A stretch of 64,000 nt of DNA from Streptomyces tauricus (GTDB lineage Bacteria > Actinomycetota > Actinomycetes > Streptomycetales > Streptomycetaceae): contig NZ_BMVY01000020.1 in the NCBI RefSeq assembly GCF_014650955.1, positions 62,001-126,000 on the forward strand, read 5' to 3'. Under the pieces are notes generated by a model, which saw only the letters and a list, made by a program, of their open reading frames with translations, ran no database searches and had not been told where the DNA came from. Shown in pieces: positions 8,229-17,284 of the stretch. The translations under genes were made by a program, and so were the position numbers. The first letter of the stretch is position 1; each line of letters begins with the position of its first letter.

Positions 8229-9290
8229 TCAGGGGCGTACCTGGAGGGAGTAGAAGCGGGTGGTCTGGGTGGCGCCCTGGTTGTCGTCGCTGACGAGGAG
8301 GACGCGCAGGGCGCCCCGGGTGGTGCCGGTGATGGTCATGCCCTCGATGTTGTCGAGGAGCGGGTTGGGCTGCGGCTGCTTGGCGGTGGCGCCGAGGGAG
8401 GGGCAGTCCGCGATGTCGGCGAGGAGGGTCTTACGGACGAGGCGTACGCCCTTCTGGCCGGTCAGCGTGTCGACGCGGGAGGTGTCCGTGGCGTGGCGGA
8501 GGTCGGCCAGGTAGAGGCGGACGGTGTTGCCGACGCCCGCCGTGAAGCCGCGCTCCAGGACGAGGAGGCGGCCGTCGGGGGTGGCGGCGGTCTCGACGAG
8601 GCCGAGCCCGGTGTCGGTGCGGTACCCGTACTGGGCCCCGAGCCGGAAGTCACGGTGCCCATGGCTGTGCGGGTTGCTCTGGCTGCTCTGGCGCTGCCAG
8701 GTCTGGAGGCGGACGATGCCCGCCGTGTCACCGGAGAGGGAGCCCTCCATGCCGGCCAGCAGGGTGCGGCCGCCGGGGAGGAGGGTCAGCGCCTCGAAGG
8801 TCTGGTTCGTGGTGGCGCGGCCGGCCGGGGCGACGCGCAGGGCGTCCGGCACGGGGAGGCGGTCGAGGATGGCGCCGTCGCGGCTGTAGCGGCGTACCGA
8901 CGGCTCGGTCTCCGACGACACCAGCCGCGTGCCGTCGCGGTCGACGACGAGCCCCTCGGAGTCGAGCGCGGCGCCGCTCTCGTCGGCGAGCGGCACGACG
9001 GAGCGGGGGCTCAGGGTCTTCGGGTCGAGGGTGAAGAGGGCGGACCGGTCGGACAGCGCGGCGATCGCGCCGTCGCGGTCCACGGCCAGCGCGGAGAAGT
9101 TGCCGACGAACGTGCCCTCGTACGTCGTCTTGTCGAGGGCGTCGGAGAAGCGCTCGATGGAGACGGTGGGGGAACAGGCGTTGCGGGCAGGGGCGTTCTG
9201 GGCGGCGGCGGGCCCGGCGACACAGGTGACTGCCGCCAGGCCGGCGGTGAGGGTGGCCGCGAGGGGAGCGAGTACGGATCTCGGACGCAT
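8229..9290 (-). CDS. Secreted esterase-like activity of phytase family protein
   Basis: A 353-residue exported protein with a signal peptide (RSVLAPLAATLTAGLAAVTC, cut near AAA-QNA) and the fold of the family named 'esterase-like activity of phytase', a beta-propeller-like module. Supporting phrases are GNFSALAVDRDG, LDSEGLVVDRDGTRLVSSE, NQTFEALTLLPGG and DNIEGMTITG. These carry the repeated E-G/E-A positions of the family. The natural substrate is not established, and phosphate or ester hydrolysis is inferred from family naming only. I chose the ATG at 9290 because the signal peptide follows it directly, although no strong Shine-Dalgarno is visible. Confidence 0.82.
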   Translation of the reverse strand: MRPRSVLAPLAATLTAGLAAVTCVAGPAAAQNAPARNACSPTVSIERFSDALDKTTYEGTFVGNFSALAVDRDGAIAALSDRSALFTLDPKTLSPRSVVPLADESGAALDSEGLVVDRDGTRLVSSETEPSVRRYSRDGAILDRLPVPDALRVAPAGRATTNQTFEALTLLPGGRTLLAGMEGSLSGDTAGIVRLQTWQRQSSQSNPHSHGHRDFRLGAQYGYRTDTGLGLVETAATPDGRLLVLERGFTAGVGNTVRLYLADLRHATDTSRVDTLTGQKGVRLVRKTLLADIADCPSLGATAKQPQPNPLLDNIEGMTITGTTRGALRVLLVSDDNQGATQTTRFYSLQVRP

Positions 9291-9415
9291 GGCGTCACGG
9301 TAGGGGGAGCCGGTTGAGGGGGAGGGTACGGGCCGTGAATTCCGGACAGCGGCTCGTCCGTCCCCCTCGGTGGGCGTCGGCCGGCGGATCAGGCGGGGCG
9401 GGTCGGGCCTGTGGC

Positions 9416-10333
9416 TCAGGCCGGTGGGGCCGCCGGGAACGCCTCCTTCGGGGTGGTCGTCGGCGTGTAGCGCTGGGTCGCGGTCGGCACGAGGTCCTTG
9501 TGGATGGCGCGGGCCACGGCCTGGATGGTGGTGACGCCGTAGTTCATCGTGCTGTTGTCGTGGGTGAGGACCGAGATCGTGTAGTCGTGGCCGCCGCCCT
9601 TGAAGGTACCGACGCTGTGTACGCGCCAGCCGTGCGTGGACCGGGAGAGCCAGCCGTTCTTGACGTGGACCGAGACGGCGGCGGGGGCTCCCGCCGGGGT
9701 GCCCCAGCGCTGCGAGGAGACGACCTTGTTCATCAACTTCAGCGTGTACGCGCGGGAGTTGTCGCTCAGCACCGTGTTCTTGGCGGTGAGGAGCGCGAGG
9801 AGCTTCTGCTCGTCCTGGACGGTGATCTGGGTCAGCCCCCAGTAGCCGTTCGCGCCGGGCTTGGTCTGTGTCATACCGGCCGCGGCGAGGAAGCCCTTCA
9901 CCTTGGTGACGCCCAGCTGGTTCCAGAGCTTGGTCGTGGCCGCGTTGTCCGACTTGGTGATCATGGCCGTGGAGAGGTCGGACTCGCGCTGGGTGAGATA
10001 CCGGTTGTGCTTCTTGGCGTCCCACAGCAGTGTGGCGAGGACGGTCACCTTGACGATGCTCGCCGAGTCGTAGGCCTTGGTCGGGCGCAGGGTGCAGGTG
10101 GTGTCGGTCGTACGGTCACGGAGACCGACGGCGACCGTGCCCCTGCGGCTCGCGAGGGCCGCGGTGATGTCCTTCTGGAGTTTGACCGCCAGGGCCGGCT
10201 TGCTCGACGTGCAGGTGACCTGCGGTGTCGTGGCCGCGGCGGCGGGTGTCGCGGCCACCGCCAGCGGCAGGAGCACGCCGGCGCCCAGTCCCGCGCAGAG
10301 CACACGGCTGCGCCGCGATATCCGGTAAGTCAT
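9416..10333 (-). CDS. Secreted serine hydrolase of the beta-lactamase/DD-peptidase fold
   Basis: A 305-residue exported protein. The signal peptide runs to about residue 36 (VLLPLAVAATPAAA). The active-site SxxK is in DSASIVKV, the SDN triad motif in TKSDNAAT, and the usual KTG is replaced by KNG (HVKNGWL). I see no clear class A Glu166 equivalent, so true beta-lactam hydrolysis is unlikely. Cell-wall peptide processing or an unknown ester/amide substrate is more plausible. The ATG at 10333 has GGGAAGAA upstream. A 10-bp inverted repeat lies about 30 bp before the start. Confidence 0.83.
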   Translation of the reverse strand: MTYRISRRSRVLCAGLGAGVLLPLAVAATPAAAATTPQVTCTSSKPALAVKLQKDITAALASRRGTVAVGLRDRTTDTTCTLRPTKAYDSASIVKVTVLATLLWDAKKHNRYLTQRESDLSTAMITKSDNAATTKLWNQLGVTKVKGFLAAAGMTQTKPGANGYWGLTQITVQDEQKLLALLTAKNTVLSDNSRAYTLKLMNKVVSSQRWGTPAGAPAAVSVHVKNGWLSRSTHGWRVHSVGTFKGGGHDYTISVLTHDNSTMNYGVTTIQAVARAIHKDLVPTATQRYTPTTTPKEAFPAAPPA

Positions 10334-10362
10334 GAATTCTTCCCATCCCCGTTGAATACGCA

Positions 10363-10385
10363 CGAGTGCGCCCCCGGCGCACTCG
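10363..10385. promoter_or_regulatory. Perfect 10-bp inverted repeat upstream of the serine hydrolase
   Basis: CGAGTGCGCC, a CCC spacer and GGCGCACTCG form a 23-bp dyad 30 bp before the serine hydrolase start, in the gap shared with the divergent glycosyltransferase gene. It may be an operator or a 5' UTR hairpin. Confidence 0.6.
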
Positions 10386-10568
10386 CCACCCTTGACTCAC
10401 GGAGGTGGCTGGAAGTTGTACGCATCCTCGTGGACGGGCACGGGGATGCGGCGGCCAGATGACGGAGCTGGGCGGTGGCCTGGATGCGCTCGACGGGGTT
10501 TTGTCGGTCACAGGTGAGGCCCAGGTTCAGCACAGGTCCCGCCAACAACGGCCGCGCACGATGACCTC

Positions 10569-12851
10569 GTGACATCTGCCACCGATCCGTACCCCCACGC
10601 CCCCGAGGCCGTCCCCTCGACGCCGTCCGACGAGCCGGCCGCGCGGCCGGACAAGGCGCCACGCTGGTCGCTGCCCGTGCTGGGCGCGATCCTCGTCCTG
10701 GCCGGCGTGCTGTACTCCTGGAACCTCTCCTCCTCCAGCCTGAACAGCTTCTACAGCGCCGCCGTGTTCAGCGGCACGCAGAGCTGGAAGGCGTGGTTCT
10801 TCGGCTCGCTGGACGCCGGGAACTTCATGACCGTGGACAAGCCGCCCTTCGTACTGATGGTGATGGGCCTGTCCTGCCGCGTCTTCGGGTACGGCACCTG
10901 GCAGATGATGCTGCCGCTGGTCGCCGCCGCCCTCGGCACGATCTGGATCCTGCACTCCTCGGTCAAGCGCGTCTGGGGCCACGGCCCGGCCGCCGTCGCC
11001 GCGCTCGTCCTCGCGCTCACCCCGATCACCGTCGCCATCAACCGCGACAACAACCCCGACACCCTGCTCGTCCTGCTCATGGTCGCAGGCGCCGCCCTCG
11101 CCCTGCGCGCCGTCCACAACGGCAAGCTGCTCCCGCTGGTCGGCGCGGCCGTGTGCTTCGGGTTCGCCTTCAACACCAAGATGCTCCAGGGGTACATCGC
11201 CCTGCCCGCCGTCTTCGCCGTGTACTTGTATGCGGCTCAGGGCGGCTGGGTACGCCGCGTGCGCAATCTCGCCGTCGCCGCCGTCGCCCTCGCGGTCTCC
11301 AGCTTCTGGTGGGCCGCCGCCGTGTCCTTCGTCCCCGCCTCGTCGCGGCCCTACATCGGCGGCTCCACGGACGGCACCGCCTGGGACCTGATCATGGGCT
11401 ACAACGGCCTCGGCCGCGTCCTCGGCGGCGAGGGCAACGGCGGCGGGGGCGGGGGCGGCGGAGGCGGCTTCTCCGGCACCGCCGGGATCGGCCGGATGTT
11501 CAACGAGGTGCTGGGCGGCCAGATCTCCTGGCTCCTCCCCTTCTCCGCGATCGCCCTCGTCGGCGGCCTCGTCCTGCGCGGACGCGCCCCCCGTACGGAC
11601 CTCACGCGCGCCGCGCTGATCCTGTGGGGCGGCTGGACCGTGCTGCACTACCTCACCTTCAGCCTCGCCGAAGGCACCATGCACCCGTACTACACGACCG
11701 CCCTCGCCCCCGGCATCGCGGCACTGTGCGGAGGCGGTGGCTCGATGCTCCTGCGCGCCTTCCGCGCCGGTGACGTCAAGCGCTGGTCCGGGGTCTGGTC
11801 CTGGGTGCTGCCCGTGGCGTTCGCCGCCACCGGCGTCTGGGCCGTCGTCCTGCTGCGGCGCGCCTCCGGCTGGAACACCTGGCTGTGGCCGACCGTCGCG
11901 GTGGTGATGGTCCTGGCGATCGTGGGCCTGTTCCTCTTCCGGTCCGGGCGCAAGGCCCGCTTCCTCACCGGCGCCGTGGCCGCGGCCGTCGTCGCCTCCC
12001 TCGCCGGACCCACGGCGTACGCGGCCTCCGTCACGGCGAGTTCCGGCGGCGGCATGAACGGTACGAACCCGACCGCCGGCCCCACCACCGGTGGCGGCAT
12101 GGGCGGCGGCCCCGGCGGCGGTGGCGGTGGCGGCCGGGGTGGATTCCCCGGCGGCGGCCAGGCCCCCGGCGGCCAGCAGCAAGGCGGCCTGCAGGGCGGC
12201 GCGGAAGCCGGTGGCGAGGCCCCGGGCGGCGGCCAGCTGGGCACGCCGCCCAACGGAGCCCCCAGCGGCGCCCCGACCGGCGCCCCCACCGGCCAGCAGC
12301 AGGGCGACGGCCAGGAGCAGGGCGGCCAGGGCGGCCAGACCGGCACCCCGCCGACCGGCGCGGGCGGCGGCATGGGCGGTGGCGCCGACAGCGCCATGAC
12401 CTCGTACCTGGAGAAGCACCGCGACGGCGCCAAGTGGCTGGTCGCCGTGTCCAGTTCGCAGAGCGCCGCCCAGCTGATCGTCAGCACGAAGCAGCCCGTC
12501 ATCTCCATGTGGGGCTGGTCCGGCAGCGACAAGGCCATGACCCTCGCCAAGCTGAAGGAGCTGGTGAGGAAGGGCGAGCTGCACTACATCCAGCTCGGCG
12601 GCCAGGGCATGGGCGGAGGCGGCGGCATGGGCGGCGGCGACTCCGACAGCGTCAGCGCCGAGGTGACCGCCTGGGTGCAGAAGCACGGCACGGCGGTGAA
12701 GGCGAGCGAGTACAGCAACGACGCATCAGCCGACTCGGCCGACGCAGCCGACTCGTCGTCGAACGCGTCATCCGGCTCGTCGTCGACCGACTCATCCGAC
12801 TCGCAGAACACTCAAGCGCTCTACCGTCTCGACGCCAAGGACGTCAACTAG
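10569..12851 (+). CDS. Polytopic ArnT/PMT-like glycosyltransferase with YkcB-type C-terminal domain
   Basis: A 760-residue membrane protein of the GT39/GT83 superfamily, which moves a sugar from a polyprenyl phosphate carrier onto an exported acceptor. The first transmembrane segment lies near residues 34-52. The conserved external loop carries MTVDKPPFVLM, whose Asp is the expected catalytic base, and a later loop carries NRDNNPDT. About 11 or more membrane segments follow. A poly-Gly run interrupts the middle near residue 295. A long Gly/Gln/Pro-rich linker (about 500-605) joins a globular external domain (about 610-700, with KWLVAVSSSQSAAQLI and VISMWGWSG) and a Ser/Asp-rich tail. The start is GTG at 10569. 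Acceptor and sugar are unknown. Confidence 0.87.
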   Translation: MTSATDPYPHAPEAVPSTPSDEPAARPDKAPRWSLPVLGAILVLAGVLYSWNLSSSSLNSFYSAAVFSGTQSWKAWFFGSLDAGNFMTVDKPPFVLMVMGLSCRVFGYGTWQMMLPLVAAALGTIWILHSSVKRVWGHGPAAVAALVLALTPITVAINRDNNPDTLLVLLMVAGAALALRAVHNGKLLPLVGAAVCFGFAFNTKMLQGYIALPAVFAVYLYAAQGGWVRRVRNLAVAAVALAVSSFWWAAAVSFVPASSRPYIGGSTDGTAWDLIMGYNGLGRVLGGEGNGGGGGGGGGGFSGTAGIGRMFNEVLGGQISWLLPFSAIALVGGLVLRGRAPRTDLTRAALILWGGWTVLHYLTFSLAEGTMHPYYTTALAPGIAALCGGGGSMLLRAFRAGDVKRWSGVWSWVLPVAFAATGVWAVVLLRRASGWNTWLWPTVAVVMVLAIVGLFLFRSGRKARFLTGAVAAAVVASLAGPTAYAASVTASSGGGMNGTNPTAGPTTGGGMGGGPGGGGGGGRGGFPGGGQAPGGQQQGGLQGGAEAGGEAPGGGQLGTPPNGAPSGAPTGAPTGQQQGDGQEQGGQGGQTGTPPTGAGGGMGGGADSAMTSYLEKHRDGAKWLVAVSSSQSAAQLIVSTKQPVISMWGWSGSDKAMTLAKLKELVRKGELHYIQLGGQGMGGGGGMGGGDSDSVSAEVTAWVQKHGTAVKASEYSNDASADSADAADSSSNASSGSSSTDSSDSQNTQALYRLDAKDVN

Positions 12852-12894
12852 GGCCTCCCCTAAGCCAGTTGAGGAAAACCCTGGCACTTCGCAG

Positions 12895-12919
12895 CCCCTG
12901 GACCGGAAACGGCCAGGGG
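12895..12919 (+). terminator. Hairpin downstream of the glycosyltransferase
   Basis: CCCCTGG and CCAGGGG pair around an inner CC/GG and a GGAAAC loop, about 45 bp after the glycosyltransferase stop. The stem is GC-rich and has no U-tract. Confidence 0.65.
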
Positions 12920-13089
12920 TTGCGTCGTATGCGAGAACGTCACACAACCGACTCCTCTCCGTTACCGGACCGACCTCATGTCCATGCCACTCTCCCGATT
13001 GACCGAAGTGTCAACACGCGTAGAACGCGGCCCCGTTGCTCCGGGCCCCGCGTCCCCGCGCGTGCCGTTCTCGGGAAAGGGCACCCCCC

Positions 13090-13893
13090 ATGTCCGTAAC
13101 GCACGCAGGCAAGTGGAAGGCGCTGGCTGCCGGCGTCTCCGCCGTCCTCGTCGGTCTCACCCTCCCGACGGTCGCCGCGACCCCCGCCGCGGCCACCACC
13201 ACCGCGTACGACGACACGTACTACGCCAACGCGATCGGCAAGACCGGCACGGCCCTCAAGGGCTCACTGCACACGATCATCAGCAGCCAGACGAAGATCT
13301 CGTACTCCGCCGTCTGGGAGGCGCTCAAGGTCACCGACCAGGACCCGAACAACAGCAGCAACGTGGTCCTGCTCTACTCCGGCATCTCCCGCAGCAAGAC
13401 GCTCAACGGCGGCAACACCGGCAACTGGAACCGCGAGCACACCTGGGCCCAGTCCCACGGCGACTTCGGCACCTCCGCGGGCCCCGGCACGGACCTGCAC
13501 CACCTGCGGCCCGAGGACGTCCAGGTCAACAGCATCCGCGGCAACAAGGACTTCGACAACGGCGGCAGCAGCTTCACCAACAGCGGCGGCAGCCTCACCG
13601 ACTCGAACTCCTTCGAGCCGCGCGACGCCGTCAAGGGCGACGTGGCCCGGATGATCCTCTACATGGCCGTCCGCTACGAGGGCGACGACTCCTGGGCCGA
13701 CCTGGAGCCCAACGACGCCGTCACCAACGGCAGCGTCCCGTACCACGGCCGCCTCTCGGTGCTGAAGCAGTGGAACGACGAGGACCCGCCCAGCACCTCC
13801 GAGACCCGCCGCAACGAACTGATCTACAGCAACTACCAGCACAACCGGAACCCGTTCATCGACCACCCGGAGTGGGTCGAGGCGATCTGGTAG
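13090..13893 (+). CDS. Secreted endonuclease I family nuclease
   Basis: A 267-residue extracellular nuclease of the endonuclease I (Vvn/EndA) family, which cuts DNA and often RNA with a His-Me-finger active site. The signal peptide ends near residue 38 (ATPAAATTT). The catalytic segment NREHTWAQSHG holds the His and nearby metal-binding residues. DLHHLRPED and the Asn-rich NRNPFIDHPEWVE close to the C terminus are also family hallmarks. I chose the ATG at 13090, preceded by GGGAAAGGG, over an upstream in-frame start that would add 18 residues before the signal peptide. It probably serves nutrient or phosphate scavenging. Confidence 0.92.
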   Translation: MSVTHAGKWKALAAGVSAVLVGLTLPTVAATPAAATTTAYDDTYYANAIGKTGTALKGSLHTIISSQTKISYSAVWEALKVTDQDPNNSSNVVLLYSGISRSKTLNGGNTGNWNREHTWAQSHGDFGTSAGPGTDLHHLRPEDVQVNSIRGNKDFDNGGSSFTNSGGSLTDSNSFEPRDAVKGDVARMILYMAVRYEGDDSWADLEPNDAVTNGSVPYHGRLSVLKQWNDEDPPSTSETRRNELIYSNYQHNRNPFIDHPEWVEAIW

Positions 13894-13916
13894 AGCCACA
13901 GGGACCCACAGTGAGT

Positions 13917-13955
13917 GGCGCCGAACCCCCGGTCACCGTCCGGGAGTTCGGCGCC
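13917..13955 (+). terminator. Long GC-rich hairpin after the endonuclease gene
   Basis: GGCGCCGAAC (13917-13926) pairs exactly with GTTCGGCGCC (13946-13955), with a further CCGG/CCGG pairing inside. It lies 24 bp after the stop. Confidence 0.8.
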
Positions 13956-14102
13956 ACAGCTGTCTCCTCGGTTACGAGACCATGACATCGAGGCGCACAA
14001 CCGGGAACGCCCCGATCGAGTCGAACTCAGTGAACGCGGCCTTCCGCACGCGAAGCGGAATCCGCCGACCGATGACTGACGATCGATTCGAAAGGCTCAC
14101 GC

Positions 14103-15521
14103 ATGTCCCGAGCACACCGCCGAACCCGTACCGCCCTCACCGCGCCCCTGGCAGCCGCGGTGCTGCTCGCCGGAGGCTTCGGCGCGATGGCCCTCACCGC
14201 CGGCGCGGCGCAGGCGGCCACCGGGTCCGCGGCAGCGCAGGACGACTTCAACGGCGACGGCTACGCCGACCTGGTCGTGGGCGCCCCGGACGCCACGATC
14301 TCCAGCAAGGCCAAGGCGGGATACGTGGCCGTCACGTACGGCTCCGCCACCGGCGTGTCCGCCGCCAACAAGAAGCTCATCAGCCGCTCCACCAGCGGTG
14401 TTCCCGGTTCCGCCGTCGCGAGCGAGCGCTTCGGGTCGACCTTCAGCAAGGGCGACCTCGACGGCGACGGCTTCAGCGACCTGGTGATCGCGGGCGGCAA
14501 GGCCAGCTCCGTCATCCTGTGGGGCTCCGCCTCCGGACTCACCGGCGGTACGGCCGTAGCCGGGTACGGGACCCCCACCACCGGTGACTTCGACGGCGAC
14601 GGCAAGACGGACCTCACCCTCTTCGCCTACCAGGCCGTCGAGGGCGACGACCCTGTGAACGCCACCGGCACCGTGTGGAAGGGCCCCGTCTCGCGGGCCG
14701 GAACGCCCGCCTCCACCCTGCCCCTCCTGAAGTCCGGCGAGTCGATCAGCGGGCCCGTCCGCTCCACCGAGACCGGCGACGTCAACGGTGACGGCAAGGA
14801 CGACATCGTTGCCTACCACTACGAGGGCGACGGTGTCTGGGGCAACCGTCTGCTCCTCGGCGGCGGCAGCGCGGGTTTCAAGGGCGCCTGGGTCCCCGGT
14901 GAGGCCGCGGGCAACAAGATGGGCACCGGCGTCGGGGACGTCGACAACGACGGCTTCGACGACGTCGTGGTCGGCAACGACTGGGGCAGCGGCACCGTCA
15001 AGGTCGCTCTCGGTTCGGCCACCGGCCTGTCCGAGGACCGCGTCCAGACCTTCAACCAGGACTCGCCCGGGTTCCCCGGTGCCGAGGAGGAAGAGGACGA
15101 GATCGGCGGGTCGGTCTCGGTCGCGGACGTCACCGGTGACGGCTACGCCGACATCGCGCTCGGCATCCCGGGCGAGGACGTCGGCGACATCTACGACACC
15201 GGCTCGGTCGCCCTGGTCCCCGGCAGCGCCGCCGGTGCCACGGGCGCCGGGACGCAGGTCTTCCACCAGAACACCGCCGGTGTCCCCGGAGTCGCCGAGA
15301 ACAGCGACGAGTTCGGTGTGAGCACCGCGCTCCTCGACCTCAACGGCGACGGCCACCGCGACCTCGCGGCCGGTTCCACGGCCGAGAACGAGCAGAACGG
15401 CGCGGTCTGGATCCTGAACGGCACGGCGAGCGGCCTCACCGCCACCTCGTCGTTCGCGTTCGGCGCCGGTGACCTCGGCGCGCCCGCCACGGCGGCGCAC
15501 TTCGGCGCGCACCTGCGCTGA
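14103..15521 (+). CDS. Secreted FG-GAP/integrin-alpha-like repeat protein
   Basis: A 472-residue exported protein. The signal peptide ends near residue 39 (AGAAQAATG). Seven calcium-binding loops of the pattern D-x-[DN]-x-D-G-x-x-D follow: DFNGDGYADL, DLDGDGFSDL, DFDGDGKTDL, DVNGDGKDDI, DVDNDGFDDV, DVTGDGYADI and DLNGDGHRDL. Seven repeats fit a complete seven-bladed beta-propeller of the integrin alpha type. There is no enzymatic or anchoring domain, so it is probably a free extracellular or surface-attached binding protein of unknown ligand. The ATG at 14103 has GAAAGG upstream. Confidence 0.9.
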   Translation: MSRAHRRTRTALTAPLAAAVLLAGGFGAMALTAGAAQAATGSAAAQDDFNGDGYADLVVGAPDATISSKAKAGYVAVTYGSATGVSAANKKLISRSTSGVPGSAVASERFGSTFSKGDLDGDGFSDLVIAGGKASSVILWGSASGLTGGTAVAGYGTPTTGDFDGDGKTDLTLFAYQAVEGDDPVNATGTVWKGPVSRAGTPASTLPLLKSGESISGPVRSTETGDVNGDGKDDIVAYHYEGDGVWGNRLLLGGGSAGFKGAWVPGEAAGNKMGTGVGDVDNDGFDDVVVGNDWGSGTVKVALGSATGLSEDRVQTFNQDSPGFPGAEEEEDEIGGSVSVADVTGDGYADIALGIPGEDVGDIYDTGSVALVPGSAAGATGAGTQVFHQNTAGVPGVAENSDEFGVSTALLDLNGDGHRDLAAGSTAENEQNGAVWILNGTASGLTATSSFAFGAGDLGAPATAAHFGAHLR

Positions 15522-15556
15522 GCGACCGTCTGACCAACGGGGGCAACGGGGAAGAG

Positions 15557-15583
15557 GGTGGGGCGGCCAGGTGCCGCCCCACC
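15557..15583. terminator. Bidirectional terminator between convergent genes
   Basis: GGTGGGGCGGC and GCCGCCCCACC form a perfect 11-bp stem with a 5-nt loop between the FG-GAP gene and the opposing TPP-enzyme gene. Confidence 0.85.
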
Positions 15584-15595
15584 GTCATGTCCGGT

Positions 15596-17284
15596 TCAGT
15601 CCAGGTGCGTCGGCGCGAACATCCGCAGCAGCGCCGGGAGTACGACCACCGAGGGGCCCGGCGTGGCGAGGGCCTTGGCGAGGTCGTCGGCGAGGGTGTC
15701 CGCGGTGGTCCGTACGCCGGGTACGCCGAAGGACTCCGCGAGCGCCACGTAGTCCGGGCGGGTCAGTTCCGTGGCCGTGGACTGCCCGAAGGCGTCCGTC
15801 ATGTACTCGCGCAGGATGCCGTACCCGCCGTCGTCGACGATCAGCCAGGTCACGTCGAGGTTGTGCTGCCTGGCGGTGGCGAGTTCGGCGATGGAGTAGA
15901 GCGCGCCGCCGTCGCCGGAGACCGCGAGGACCGGGTGGGTGGGGTCGGCGACCGCGCCGCCGATCGCCGCCGGGAAGGCGTAGCCGAGGCCGCCCGCGCC
16001 CTGCGCGGAGTGCATGGTGTTGGGGCGTTTGGCGTCGAAGGCGGACCAGGCCCAGTAGGCGAGGATCGTCATGTCCCAGAAGCTCGCCGAACGGTCCGGC
16101 AGGGCTTCCCTGACGGCCGCCAGCACCCGCTGTTCCAGGGTGAGTTCCTGCGCGTCGATCCGCTCACGGACGAGATCGAGCACGGTCCGTACGCGGTCCG
16201 CGGCCGTCGCGTCCTGCCGGTTCTCCGTGATGGTTTCGAGGAGCGCCGACAGGGCGAGGCGGGCGTCCGCGTGGATGCCGAGGGCGGGGTGGTTGGACTC
16301 CAGTTTGCCGAGGTCGGCCTCGATCTGGACGACCCGGCCGCGCGGCTTGAACGTGTAGTAGTTCGAGGAGAGTTCACCGAGCCCCGAGCCGACGACGAGC
16401 AGGACGTCGGCGTCCTCCAGGAAGTCCGTGGTGTGCCGGTCCTCCAGCCAGGACTGGAGCGAGAGCGGGTGATTCCAGGGGAAGGCGCCCTTGCCGCCGA
16501 AGGTGGTGACGACGGGCGCGTTCAGCCGCTCGGCGAGCTGCTTCAGCTTGCCCGACGCGTCGGAACGTACGACTCCGCCGCCCGCGATGATGACCGGGCG
16601 GGCCGCGTTCGCGAGCAGGTCGGCGGCCACGGCGGTCAGTTCGGGGCGGGGCGGCAGGTCGTGGGGCGCGGCGTCCACGGCGGTGACGACGGGCAGGGCC
16701 GTCTGCGCGAGCAGCACGTCCTGCGGGATCTCCACCCATACGGGCCCGTGCGGGGCGGTCAGCGCCGACTCCCACGCCTCGGCGATGGCGGAGGGGATCT
16801 GCGACTGCGTACGGACCGTGTGGACGGACTTCACCACGCCCCTGAACGAGGCCTGCTGGTCCGGGAGTTCGTGAAGGTAGCCGTGCCGGCCGCCGCCGAG
16901 TCCCGTGCTCGGGATCTGGCTGCTGATGGCGAGCACGGGGGCGCTCGCGGCTGCCGCCTCCTGGAGCGCGGCCAGTGAGGTCAGGGCGCCGGGGCCGGTC
17001 GACAGGAGCAGCGGGGCGGCCTCACCGGTGATGCGGCCGTACGCGTCCGCCGCGAACCCGGCGTTGTTCTCGACCCGCAGGCCGATGTACGCGAGGTCGG
17101 AGCGGCGCAGCGCGTCGAACATGCCGAGCGCGTGCTGTCCCGGCAGCCCGAAGACGGTGGTCGCGCCGAGACCGGTGAGGGTCTCCACGACCAGGTCTCC
17201 GCCGTTGCGGCCGGGCGGCGGGTTGAGCGCGGCCTCCGTCTGCTCCGGGGTCGGGCGGAGCACCAGGTCGTGGTCGTGGGTCAC
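15596..17284 (-). CDS. Thiamine-pyrophosphate-dependent enzyme, possibly a 2-ketoarginine decarboxylase
   Basis: A 562-residue protein of the acetolactate synthase/benzoylformate decarboxylase superfamily. The N-terminal Pyr domain has the catalytic Glu in RVENNAGFAADAYGR. The central domain follows, and the PP domain has the metal/TPP motif beginning GDGGALYS and ending VDDGGYG, with Asp where Asn is usual. The GTG start overlaps the ureohydrolase stop by 4 bp (GTGA), so the two are translationally coupled. Pairing with a ureohydrolase and the size recall AruI-type 2-ketoarginine decarboxylase of the arginine transaminase pathway. That assignment is inference, and a generic acetolactate-synthase-like annotation is the safe one. 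Confidence 0.85.
   Translation of the reverse strand: MTHDHDLVLRPTPEQTEAALNPPPGRNGGDLVVETLTGLGATTVFGLPGQHALGMFDALRRSDLAYIGLRVENNAGFAADAYGRITGEAAPLLLSTGPGALTSLAALQEAAAASAPVLAISSQIPSTGLGGGRHGYLHELPDQQASFRGVVKSVHTVRTQSQIPSAIAEAWESALTAPHGPVWVEIPQDVLLAQTALPVVTAVDAAPHDLPPRPELTAVAADLLANAARPVIIAGGGVVRSDASGKLKQLAERLNAPVVTTFGGKGAFPWNHPLSLQSWLEDRHTTDFLEDADVLLVVGSGLGELSSNYYTFKPRGRVVQIEADLGKLESNHPALGIHADARLALSALLETITENRQDATAADRVRTVLDLVRERIDAQELTLEQRVLAAVREALPDRSASFWDMTILAYWAWSAFDAKRPNTMHSAQGAGGLGYAFPAAIGGAVADPTHPVLAVSGDGGALYSIAELATARQHNLDVTWLIVDDGGYGILREYMTDAFGQSTATELTRPDYVALAESFGVPGVRTTADTLADDLAKALATPGPSVVVLPALLRMFAPTHLD

Noticed and set aside
9416..10333. Beta-lactamase resistance gene
   Set aside because: SxxK and SDN are present but KTG is KNG and no Glu166 equivalent is evident, so I call it only a serine hydrolase fold.
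10527..12686. Long minus-strand frame opposite the glycosyltransferase
   Set aside because: Low-complexity Ala/Gly/Asp sequence mirrors the real gene. No promoter or family.
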